A stretch of 64,000 nucleotides of DNA from OLB6 sp964467455 (GTDB lineage Bacteria; Bacteroidota; Ignavibacteria; Kapaibacteriales; Kapaibacteriaceae). The DNA is taken from positions 1 through 64,000 of the forward strand of contig CAYXQJ010000019.1 in NCBI GenBank assembly GCA_964467455.1, in the 5' to 3' direction. Of this stretch, positions 18,486 to 26,490 are shown one piece after another; the first letter of the stretch is position 1, and each line of letters opens with the position of its first letter. Position numbers and translations under genes: made by a program. The notes beneath the pieces are model-generated. The model ran no database searches, had not been told where the DNA came from, and worked only from the letters and a program-made list of their open reading frames with translations.

Positions 18486-19875
18486 GATCTTGTTCGTGTT
18501 GATCGCTGCGTCAGCATCCGTGCTGGCGCAGCAGATCGACTTTGTTGCCGACGTTGTTCAATTCCGTGGCGATGCCACGCGATCAAAGTGGGAATTCCAC
18601 TACGCTTTTGCTGACACGACACTTTCTTACCGTGTAGGCCCCGACGGTTTTGTCGGTGAATTGTATTGCCGCCTTCTTGTGACGAATGGCAAGGACTCAA
18701 CCCTTGACGAGTGGATCGCCGTCGCCAACAGCACGGAGTACCGTCCGGCCCATAAGCGCTATCTCACCGGTTTCCGCACGCTGTACCTGGCACCTGGCAC
18801 GTGGATCGTATCACTCTTCGTTCGTGATGTGAACGACACCGCCCGCGTGTTGAACTCCGAGTTCAAGACCACGGTGCGCACCTACGGACTGCAGACCGAC
18901 TTGAGCGACGTGATGTTTACGCTCCCCACAGCCGATGCAACGAACGAACGGTTCATTCGCAACACCGTTGATGCCGTGCCGAATCCTCGACATGAGGTGA
19001 TCGGACGTGATCCGTCGATCTCGCTCTATGCCGAGGTGTACAATGCAAAAGCGAATGACCTCGACACGTTCGTTGTGGAGTATCAAGTGCTTGATAATGT
19101 TCGTCGCGATGTGATGACGACGTATGGTACACTTGTTGGCGTCGAAGATGGACTCGTGATCCGCGAGAATATCCCTGCCGGTGCCTTGCGCAGCGGTGTG
19201 TATTCTCTTCGTGTCTCGCTTCGCACGCGCGACCTCGCAACGACCTATGCCTCTACCGAAGAACGATTCTACATTCTTAACCCGGAACTGCCCCCTGAGG
19301 GACAGATACTGCTCACAGAAGAACAGCGTTTTCTCGCGTCGGAGTGGGCCGTAAAAACCGGAGACCAGTTGAAGCTGGAGTTGGAGTATGCCAACGTGAT
19401 CGCTTCGGCAGGAGAGAAGATGACGGTCGAAGGTCTCGAAGACGATCGTGGCAAACAGCGATTCCTGTATCGATTTTGGTTGATCCGCGATCCGGATCCT
19501 AGCACAGAGCAGAATGAACGACTCGACGAATATCGTAAGATGATCCAGCGGGCCAACACGTTCTATTCAGGCGCTATGGTGCGTGATGGTTGGCGTACTG
19601 ACCGTGGTTACGTCTTGCTCAAGTATGGCATGCCGACGCAAGTCGAACAACACATTCAATCGTTGGATGCCCGACCATACGAGGTCTGGTTCTATCAGAA
19701 CGTGCAGAATGGTGGTCACTTCTACTTCGTTGACTGGCAGGTGATGCAAAACCACAAGCTCGTTCACTCCACGGTCATCGGCGAGATCCGCGACGAAAAA
19801 TGGTTTGAGCGGTGGGCCAAGGTCTTCAACCCCAACGTCAACCCCCTCGAACAACAACTGCCGAACAGCAGATAA
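18466..19875 (+). CDS. GWxTD-domain secreted protein
   Basis: The motif MVRDGWRTDRGYVLLKYGMP near residue 370 is the defining GWxTD signature, a domain of unknown function common in Bacteroidota-related and other FCB genomes. The N-terminus is a signal peptide (KILFVLIAASASVLAQ). No ATG is available in front of it, only TTG codons at 18466, 18472 and 18478, all overlapping the end of the PorV-like gene, so the start is a TTG. I report the longest form. The TAA stop overlaps the ATG of the next gene (TAATG), so it is co-translated with an acyltransferase. The role is unknown. Confidence 0.85.
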   Translation: MKLVLTKILFVLIAASASVLAQQIDFVADVVQFRGDATRSKWEFHYAFADTTLSYRVGPDGFVGELYCRLLVTNGKDSTLDEWIAVANSTEYRPAHKRYLTGFRTLYLAPGTWIVSLFVRDVNDTARVLNSEFKTTVRTYGLQTDLSDVMFTLPTADATNERFIRNTVDAVPNPRHEVIGRDPSISLYAEVYNAKANDLDTFVVEYQVLDNVRRDVMTTYGTLVGVEDGLVIRENIPAGALRSGVYSLRVSLRTRDLATTYASTEERFYILNPELPPEGQILLTEEQRFLASEWAVKTGDQLKLELEYANVIASAGEKMTVEGLEDDRGKQRFLYRFWLIRDPDPSTEQNERLDEYRKMIQRANTFYSGAMVRDGWRTDRGYVLLKYGMPTQVEQHIQSLDARPYEVWFYQNVQNGGHFYFVDWQVMQNHKLVHSTVIGEIRDEKWFERWAKVFNPNVNPLEQQLPNSR

Positions 19876-20783
19876 TGTCGCGTACAGATCAACTGACGGC
19901 GCGTCTCCTACAAACGGTCGGACGTTATGCGTGTCGGTCCTCGTGGGAGCAACGTGCACGACTCGGCCGCGCCCTTGGTCGGTTCATGAAGGTCGATCGT
20001 CGTCGACTCAACATCACGCGCTCCAACGTGCGCCATGCATTCCCTACGTGGACAGAAGCTGAACAACAACGTGTGGTGAATGGTGCGTATGAGAATCTCG
20101 GCATCACGCTTGCCGAACTCCTCTCCGTTCCTTCGCTGACGCGCGCAGATCTTCTCGACCGCATGCACATTCCCAACATCAACTGGGTTCGTGACAGGAG
20201 CAGTAGGGGGCAAGCATCGATCTTGTTGAGCGGACACTACGGCAACTGGGAATACCTGGCCATGGCCGCCGGCGTCGAGATCAGCGCACCGGTGACGATC
20301 GTTGCTCATCCGCAGAAAAATGCCGCCGTCGATCGCGACCTAAATGCCTACCGCGCGCAGTTCGGCAATGTGATCGTACCGATGTATGATGCCGCGCGGG
20401 CACTGGTCAAAGCCCTCACACAGGGCGGCACCGTTGCCTTCCTAGTAGACCAGCATGCCCATCCGGAACGCGACCCGTGGATCGAATTCTTCGGCCGGGC
20501 AACACCTACGTATGAAGCACCCGCGGCATTAGCCCTTAGATTTGGAGTGCCGATCTATTATGCCTTTGCGGTACGTGAAGAAGATGGACGCTACCACGCG
20601 CCCCTTCACGAACTTGACATGAGCGGACTCGGTAAAGACCGGGAATCCGTGGTGGAGCTGACACGCCGTCACGTTCTTGAACTTGAACGGGCCGTCATCC
20701 GTCACCCACATCTTTGGTCGTGGCAACATCGCCGATGGCGCCACACACCACCACAACCTCACGATGGGAATCGTTATGCGTAG
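19875..20783 (+). CDS. LpxL/HtrB-type lipid A (lysophospholipid) acyltransferase
   Basis: The 302 residues contain the catalytic HxxxxE motif in GHYGNWEY near residue 121, a further PHLWSWQHRRW at the C-terminus typical of the family, and a phosphate-contact region VDQHAHPERDPW. Members transfer a secondary acyl chain to lipid A precursors at the inner membrane; some act on other lipids. I chose the ATG at 19875, which overlaps the upstream stop (TAATG), over an earlier start at 19812 inside the GWxTD gene. No other lipid A gene is nearby, so the exact acceptor cannot be deduced. Confidence 0.88.
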   Translation: MSRTDQLTARLLQTVGRYACRSSWEQRARLGRALGRFMKVDRRRLNITRSNVRHAFPTWTEAEQQRVVNGAYENLGITLAELLSVPSLTRADLLDRMHIPNINWVRDRSSRGQASILLSGHYGNWEYLAMAAGVEISAPVTIVAHPQKNAAVDRDLNAYRAQFGNVIVPMYDAARALVKALTQGGTVAFLVDQHAHPERDPWIEFFGRATPTYEAPAALALRFGVPIYYAFAVREEDGRYHAPLHELDMSGLGKDRESVVELTRRHVLELERAVIRHPHLWSWQHRRWRHTPPQPHDGNRYA

Positions 20784-21621
20784 ACCTTCCAAGCCACCGT
20801 CAAAATCGACGTCAAGGACGTCGTCACGGACGTCGTCAAAGACCTCGTCGAAACGGCCGTCAAACCGTCCGTCAAACCGACCCGGCAATTATCAAAATGC
20901 ACCTAAGGTGCAGCGCCTCAACAAGGCCATCGCCGATGCCGGTGTGGCATCACGTCGGGCCGCCGATGAGCTGATCCTCGGCGGCAAGGTCAAGATCAAC
21001 GGTAAGGTCTGCACCGAACTCGGCACCAAGATCGGCATCGACGATATCGTCACGGTGAACGGTGAACCTATCACCCGCATGAAGCACCTGACGTACGTGC
21101 TGCTCAACAAACCCAAGGATGTGATCACCACATCGAGTGATGAGAAGGGGCGGGCCACGGTCTTCGATATCGTCAGATTGCGGACGCGGTTGTTCACTGT
21201 CGGCCGTCTTGACCGCAACACCACCGGCGTGCTGTTGCTCACGAACGACGGTGAACTTGCCAACCGCCTGATGCATCCGCGCTACGGCATCGCCCGCGTC
21301 TACAAAGCCAAACTCGATCGTCCGTTGTTGCCCGAACATGCCCGTAAGATCGCCGCCGGTGTGGAGCTGGAAGACGGCCCCACACAGCCGTGTTTGGTCT
21401 TCATTGACCCGCGCGATTCCGAATCGGCCCACATCGAATTGTACGAAGGCAAGAACCGCGAAGTGCGTCGACTCTTCGAACACTTCGGCTACGAGGTCAA
21501 ACGCCTTGACCGAAAACAATATGCCTTCCTCACGGTTCGTGGACTGGCCCGAGGTGAATACCGCCACCTCACACGAGAAGAAGTGGATGAGTTGTACAAG
21601 TTGACGAAGATTCGTTCGTAA
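20776..21621 (+). CDS. rluB: RluB/RsuA-family rRNA pseudouridine synthase with basic repeat tail
   Basis: The protein has 281 residues. Residues about 1-40 are a Ser/Lys/Arg-rich repeat tail. An S4 RNA-binding domain follows (RLNKAIADAGVASRRAADEL), then the synthase domain with the catalytic aspartate in GRLDRNTTGVLLLTNDG near residue 144. It isomerises uridine in rRNA. The ATG at 20776 has GGGA eight bases upstream and overlaps the end of the acyltransferase gene; 20764 is an alternative. The tail is coded by imperfect DNA repeats of the type CGTCAAA-CGGACGT (about 20790-20885). Similar basic tails occur in Bacteroidota homologues. Whether it acts at the RluB or another site cannot be told here. 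Confidence 0.92.
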   Translation: MRRPSKPPSKSTSRTSSRTSSKTSSKRPSNRPSNRPGNYQNAPKVQRLNKAIADAGVASRRAADELILGGKVKINGKVCTELGTKIGIDDIVTVNGEPITRMKHLTYVLLNKPKDVITTSSDEKGRATVFDIVRLRTRLFTVGRLDRNTTGVLLLTNDGELANRLMHPRYGIARVYKAKLDRPLLPEHARKIAAGVELEDGPTQPCLVFIDPRDSESAHIELYEGKNREVRRLFEHFGYEVKRLDRKQYAFLTVRGLARGEYRHLTREEVDELYKLTKIRS

Positions 21622-21628
21622 ACGGACC

Positions 21629-23701
21629 ATGAACTTTCTCAACCCGTTCGCCCTCATCGGCCTCGTCGCCGCAGGTATCCCTGTCCTGTTGCACCTTCTG
21701 AACCTTCGCCGTCTCCGCACGGTGGAGTTCAGCACCCTGCGCTTCTTGCAGGAACTGCAAGAGACGCGAGTGCGTCGACTCAAGATCCAGCAGATCCTGC
21801 TGCTGATCTTGCGCACGCTCCTGATCATCTTTGCCGTATTGGCCTTTGCACGCCCCACGATCCCGACATCACTGCCGTTGCTCTCCAGTGCATCACGCGC
21901 CAGCGTGGTGATCCTCGTTGACAACTCCGCCAGTATGGAAGGGGCTGATGCACAAGGGCGCCGGTTCCGTCAAGCTCAAGATGCAGCGCAGCGTATCGTG
22001 CAGATGCTGCGCGATGGTGACGAAGTGTGTGTGTTGCCTCTGGCCGGCGCGGATCCGCTGCGCGACATTGGCTTTACCCGCACCTTCGCCGAGGCCTCCG
22101 CCGAGATCGAACGTCTCACGATCAATGAAGGTCGTGCCGACGTTCCCCTCACACTCCGAACCGTCAACTCCGTCCTCGAAACATCGGCTCATGCGCATCG
22201 AGAGATCTTCGTGATCAGCGATGCCCAGTCGTCAACGTTGCTGCGTGATGCTTCCGATTCATCGCGACTCATCACCGAGGCAGCGTCGATCTTCCTCGTC
22301 CGCATCGGCAACGGCATGCAGGGGTTGGAGCAGAATCTCTCGGTCGACTCCACGTTGTTGGTCACGCGCCTCTTCCAACCCGATCGTCCGATCGAAGTCG
22401 AGGCCTTCGTCCGCAACGGCAGTGACCGCGACGCCACCGGCGTCTTGGTCAGTCTGGCCTTCGACGGCAACCGCGTAGCCCAGCGCGCCATCGATATTCC
22501 GTCGGGTGCCACGCGCTCGGTGATCCTTGGTGCGCCGCCGCAGCGCTCCGGCCTCCTCGGCCTCTCCGTTGAACTCGAAGACGATGCCATCGACCGCGAC
22601 AACGTCCGCTACGTTGGCGTCACGATTCCCGCAGCGGCGCGTTGCGCCGTCGTCGGCTCCGGCCTTGGTGCCGAGCTTGTGGCGACGGCCTTGGTGCTGC
22701 CCGGCACCGGTCGCGACAACGTCCGCCGCTTCCCGTCAGTGGCCGCCGCCGGCTCTTCCTTGTCCTCCCTCGACGTGGTCGTTGTGACAGGGGGCGAGTG
22801 GTCCTCCGCCGACATTGCACAAGCCACGCAGTTCATGGAGCGTGGCGGCGGTATGGTGGTGTTCGCCAGTGAAGCGCCCGGCTTAGCGTCGCTGTTGAGT
22901 ACGGCCGGTCTTACCGTGCAAGACGTCCGTAGTGCTCCGTCGGCGTCGCCATGGAGCGTTCGATCGATCGATGAAGCACATCCGCTCTTTACGGGCGTGT
23001 TCAAGACCGCGAAGGATCGCAGTGTGGTCGAGTCGCCGCGGATCAAACGTCTGCGTGCCGCCGACGGCGGACGTGTGATCGCCGAGACCGATGCCGGTGC
23101 CTTCATCACTGAAGGTGCCGCAGGTGTCGGCCGTTTGATCTATGTCGGCGTCGGCCTCGATGGCTCGTGGGGTCCCTTCGGCGGCACCGGCCTCTTTGCG
23201 GCCACGATGGTGCGTGCAGCGGCCTACTTGGCCATGCCGCGCGACCAAGGTGTTGACGCCGTCATCGGCGCGTCGATCGCCGCGCCGTTGCCGCCGCGCT
23301 TCAGCGCTGAGCCGGCCGTCGTGGTTGCCGACCGGACGAGCGGCTCGTATACGGTCGCTCCGGCCCGCCTGCCGTCGTCAACGGTACTGAACCTGCCCCC
23401 TCAACAACATGCCGGAGTGCTGAAGGTGTCTACACGTGATTCGGTGCCGGTGATGACGGTAGCTGTGAATGCGCCGACGGAAGAGTCGCTGTTGAACTTC
23501 CTCGCTGATGATACCTGGAACGACGGTGTGCAGCGGCTGACGAACTTCCCGGATCGTGTGGTGGTGACCGATGCGGGACGCCGACTGCAGGAGAGTGTGA
23601 ACACTGCCCGTGTTGGTTCTGAACTATGGCCGCTGTTCATCGTCTTGGCCGTGATGTGCGCCATTGCCGAGTCATTAGTGGCGCGGTTTTTAAGTGCGTA
23701 A
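21629..23701 (+). CDS. BatA-type VWA-domain membrane protein
   Basis: The protein has 690 residues. The N-terminal 75 residues are the BatA domain (FLNPFALIGLVAAGIPVLLH, then FSTLRFLQEL) with two membrane helices. A von Willebrand A domain follows near residue 93 with an intact metal-site DNSAS (DxSxS). The C-terminus has a last membrane helix (LFIVLAVMCAIAESLVARFL). Such proteins are often in operons with MoxR ATPases and aerotolerance proteins, none of which is here. Here the gene sits 7 bp after rluB and 9 bp before a J-domain gene. A role in envelope complex assembly is a family-level guess. Confidence 0.88.
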   Translation: MNFLNPFALIGLVAAGIPVLLHLLNLRRLRTVEFSTLRFLQELQETRVRRLKIQQILLLILRTLLIIFAVLAFARPTIPTSLPLLSSASRASVVILVDNSASMEGADAQGRRFRQAQDAAQRIVQMLRDGDEVCVLPLAGADPLRDIGFTRTFAEASAEIERLTINEGRADVPLTLRTVNSVLETSAHAHREIFVISDAQSSTLLRDASDSSRLITEAASIFLVRIGNGMQGLEQNLSVDSTLLVTRLFQPDRPIEVEAFVRNGSDRDATGVLVSLAFDGNRVAQRAIDIPSGATRSVILGAPPQRSGLLGLSVELEDDAIDRDNVRYVGVTIPAAARCAVVGSGLGAELVATALVLPGTGRDNVRRFPSVAAAGSSLSSLDVVVVTGGEWSSADIAQATQFMERGGGMVVFASEAPGLASLLSTAGLTVQDVRSAPSASPWSVRSIDEAHPLFTGVFKTAKDRSVVESPRIKRLRAADGGRVIAETDAGAFITEGAAGVGRLIYVGVGLDGSWGPFGGTGLFAATMVRAAAYLAMPRDQGVDAVIGASIAAPLPPRFSAEPAVVVADRTSGSYTVAPARLPSSTVLNLPPQQHAGVLKVSTRDSVPVMTVAVNAPTEESLLNFLADDTWNDGVQRLTNFPDRVVVTDAGRRLQESVNTARVGSELWPLFIVLAVMCAIAESLVARFLSA

Positions 23702-23710
23702 TTTTCCCTG

Positions 23711-24616
23711 ATGGAGACACCGATACGCCATCCCGATGTTGAACGGGTGCGTGCACATTGTGCCGTACTGCGTACGACGTTGCGAGAGTTGGTCGAGGCG
23801 GCCCATGTCTTGTCAACAGTAGAGCGTCCACGATTGACGGCACTGTACGACAAGGCCTTCGGCGACATCGAAGGTGAACGACAGGCCCTAGCCATCCGGG
23901 CAGCCGAGCTGGCTCGGCGCGTGGAGTTGTTGAGCGTAAAAGTTGCCCGCGGCGAGACACTTACGCGAGAGACGATCGATCTGGTCAACAAAGTGGTCGA
24001 CAAAGAATATGCGCGTTTCCGTCAGCGTCTGCGCGAGGCCTTTGAAATGACCGACGAGCAGCGTGAGCGAGTTGCCAAGGAACAAATGCGCACAGCTGCC
24101 GATGACGAACTCGTGAACATGTATCGAACGTTGGCCAAGAAGGTCCATCCGGATGCCGCCGGAGAGACCGCTGATAATCTTGCAAAGTGGCAGCGTATCC
24201 AAGAGGCCTATCAACAACGCGATGCACGTCAGCTGCGCACATTGCTTACGGTACTCGGTGCTGACGAGGCCGATGAGGTCGCAACGTCGGCATGGGACCT
24301 TCAACGATGGGAGCAAGAAGAGCGGTCGCTCGAAGCAAAGGTCCGCATGGAACGGCGCAAGCTGGACCGGCTGAAGGTCGAAGAACCCTTCTGCATCGCA
24401 GCGGAGCTGGAAGATCAGAGATGGATCAAACAACACCGACAAGACCTTGAGACGGAACTTGCCCTGCGCACCAAAGAGATCGCCGAACATCTTGAGCACT
24501 ATGCCGAGCTCACAAACGGTCTCGTCCCTCCCGGTACCAATGTTGCAGAGACAAAAGAAGAACAAGACTTCCAACAAGACTTCATGATGAATACGTATTT
24601 CAGTGGACGGTCATGA
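23711..24616 (+). CDS. J-domain (DnaJ-like) coiled-coil protein
   Basis: The protein has 301 residues, mostly charged helix. Residues about 130-175 are a J-domain-like segment with the essential HPD tripeptide at 146-148 (MYRTLAKKVHPDAAGE, then KWQRIQEAY), which would stimulate a DnaK-type ATPase. Unlike DnaJ, the domain is internal and flanked by coiled-coil stretches (residues 20-125 and 200-275), and there is no zinc finger. The M61 peptidase start overlaps its end (ATGA), so the two are co-translated. An adaptor role that recruits DnaK to a client is inferred. The start ATG has no strong ribosome site. Confidence 0.8.
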   Translation: METPIRHPDVERVRAHCAVLRTTLRELVEAAHVLSTVERPRLTALYDKAFGDIEGERQALAIRAAELARRVELLSVKVARGETLTRETIDLVNKVVDKEYARFRQRLREAFEMTDEQRERVAKEQMRTAADDELVNMYRTLAKKVHPDAAGETADNLAKWQRIQEAYQQRDARQLRTLLTVLGADEADEVATSAWDLQRWEQEERSLEAKVRMERRKLDRLKVEEPFCIAAELEDQRWIKQHRQDLETELALRTKEIAEHLEHYAELTNGLVPPGTNVAETKEEQDFQQDFMMNTYFSGRS

Positions 24617-26490
24617 GCTATCAGATCGAACAACGCGACGAACAACTTCGCAATACAACAGCCAACATCATCTATGAACTCTCCTTCGAGCGTGCACCGC
24701 AACACTTGGTGAACGTTCGCATGCGCATACGGAACATTACCACACCGACCATCACGGTCGTGATGCCGGTATGGTCGCCGGGATCGTATAAGGTGAGGGA
24801 TTATGCGGGACATATCACCGTAGAGTCAGTCAGGTTAGGGGAGAGGGTTGAGGGTAGAGTCGACGAGCAACGAGCAACGAGCAACGAACAACGAGCTACG
24901 AGCTACGAGCTACGTGACAAGACGTCGCTGGTCATTGACTGCAATGGCGCGAGCGAGGTCGTGATCGACTATGTGGTGTATTGCAATGAGCGGACGGTGC
25001 GGACGAATCATGTGAATCGCTTCCATGCATTCTTGGTCCCGCCGGCGACGATGATGTATGTGGAAGGACGAATGGATGAGATCCACCACGTCTTGCTGAA
25101 ACATGATCGTGCACTGTGGCCGAACGTTTCCACGCAGTTGTCGCCGGTGCGTGAGCCGAACGCTGACGGTGTGTTGCTCGGTGCGTTGAACTACGACATT
25201 CTTGCCGACTCTCCACTGGAGATCGGCGACCATGTGGTGCGCACGTTCACGCATGAAGATGCACAACATGAGTTTGCCGTTGCTTCCACGCATACGCTAG
25301 ATGTTGACTGGATGGTAGAGCAGCTCAAGCGTATCATCACGGTTGAAGCGAAGATCTTCGGTGGTGTTCCGTACGACCGCTACGTCTTCATCCTGCAGGC
25401 CTATCCCGGCACCGGCGGCGGACTTGAACACACGCGTTCGTCCGTCAACGCCTGCGACCCCGCAGCACTGCTCGATAAGACCAAGGCCAAGGACGTGCTC
25501 TCGCTCCTCTGTCACGAATACTTCCATCTCTGGAACGTCAAGCGCATCCGTCCCATCGAACTCGGTCCGTTCGACTACACGCGTGAAAACTACACGCCGA
25601 TGTTGTGGTTGGCCGAAGGCCTTACGTCGTACTACGATGATCTGCTGACCTATCGCTGCGGCTTCGTCACCGAAAAAGAGTATCTCGACACGCTTGCCTC
25701 GGAACACCTCGCCAAGTTGCTTCGTGTGCCGGGCCGACTCCAGACCTCGGTGCGTGATTCCAGCTTCCTGGCCTGGCTTAAACTCTACATGCAGAGTCCG
25801 GATGCCAACAACCGTTTCCCCTCGTATTATTTGAAAGGGGGCGTCGTGTTTCTCTTGCTCGATCTCTATATCGTCGAGCACACGGACGGTAAAAAAACGC
25901 TCGACGACGGCTTGCGCCTGCTTTGGAAGCGGTATCAGGAGAACCCCGGCGTCGGCCTCACGGAGGACGAATGCATCGCTCTCCTTGAGCGTGGCACGGG
26001 CATCCAGCTCCGCGAACGGCTCATGTTGTGGCTTTCCTCGACAGAGGAGTTGCCCTACGAAGAGGTCTTTGCCCCCATGGGACTGCGCCTGACCATTGCT
26101 CCGGCCAAGCAGGAGGCAATAACCTTTGGCGAAAAACGGTCATTTGCCACTGTACCGCCCACGATGTTCGTGGGGTGGACCTTGGCGGACGTGAACGGAA
26201 AGCTCATGGTCAAAGGGATCGAAGACGGCACGCCGGCGCAGAAGGCCGGCATTGGGATCGACGATGAGATCATCGCCGTGAACGGCCGTCGTGTGTCCAC
26301 CGTGGCCCACCTCGACCAGCATCTTGCCGCCGCCGGTGGCATCGCCACGATCTCGGCCCACTGTGATGGCCGCCTCTATACCACGAACCTCGAAGCCGTA
26401 CCGGTCATGAAGGTCACGCTGGACGTGGCTCCCGACGCCACCGATGCTCAGAAGGAGTTGCGCGCGGCCTGGCTGCGTCGTGCCGTATGA
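24613..26490 (+). CDS. M61-family (glycyl aminopeptidase) metallopeptidase with PDZ domain
   Basis: The protein has 625 residues. An N-terminal beta domain covers about 1-220. The catalytic domain carries the zinc motif HEYFHLWN at residues 301-308 followed by VKRIRP, a family hallmark, and WLAEGLTSYYDD holding the third ligand. A PDZ domain is at about 515-605 (KGIEDGTPAQKAGIGIDDEI). No signal peptide is seen, so it may be cytoplasmic. Residues about 75-101 are a low-complexity insertion (DEQRATSNEQRATSYELR) coded by simple DNA repeats at 24835-24915, in the beta domain where homologues would have a loop. Co-translated with the J-domain gene upstream and the PorW-like gene downstream by ATGA overlaps. 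Confidence 0.93.
   Translation: MSYQIEQRDEQLRNTTANIIYELSFERAPQHLVNVRMRIRNITTPTITVVMPVWSPGSYKVRDYAGHITVESVRLGERVEGRVDEQRATSNEQRATSYELRDKTSLVIDCNGASEVVIDYVVYCNERTVRTNHVNRFHAFLVPPATMMYVEGRMDEIHHVLLKHDRALWPNVSTQLSPVREPNADGVLLGALNYDILADSPLEIGDHVVRTFTHEDAQHEFAVASTHTLDVDWMVEQLKRIITVEAKIFGGVPYDRYVFILQAYPGTGGGLEHTRSSVNACDPAALLDKTKAKDVLSLLCHEYFHLWNVKRIRPIELGPFDYTRENYTPMLWLAEGLTSYYDDLLTYRCGFVTEKEYLDTLASEHLAKLLRVPGRLQTSVRDSSFLAWLKLYMQSPDANNRFPSYYLKGGVVFLLLDLYIVEHTDGKKTLDDGLRLLWKRYQENPGVGLTEDECIALLERGTGIQLRERLMLWLSSTEELPYEEVFAPMGLRLTIAPAKQEAITFGEKRSFATVPPTMFVGWTLADVNGKLMVKGIEDGTPAQKAGIGIDDEIIAVNGRRVSTVAHLDQHLAAAGGIATISAHCDGRLYTTNLEAVPVMKVTLDVAPDATDAQKELRAAWLRRAV

Noticed and set aside
19812..19874. Upstream start for the acyltransferase
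   Set aside because: The extension GQGLQPQRQPPRTTTAEQQ is the shadow of the GWxTD gene end; the ATG at 19875 overlaps its stop as TAATG.
20950..21924. Minus-strand open frame over rluB and the BatA-type gene
   Set aside because: It crosses two recognised genes on the other strand and has no start site or domain.
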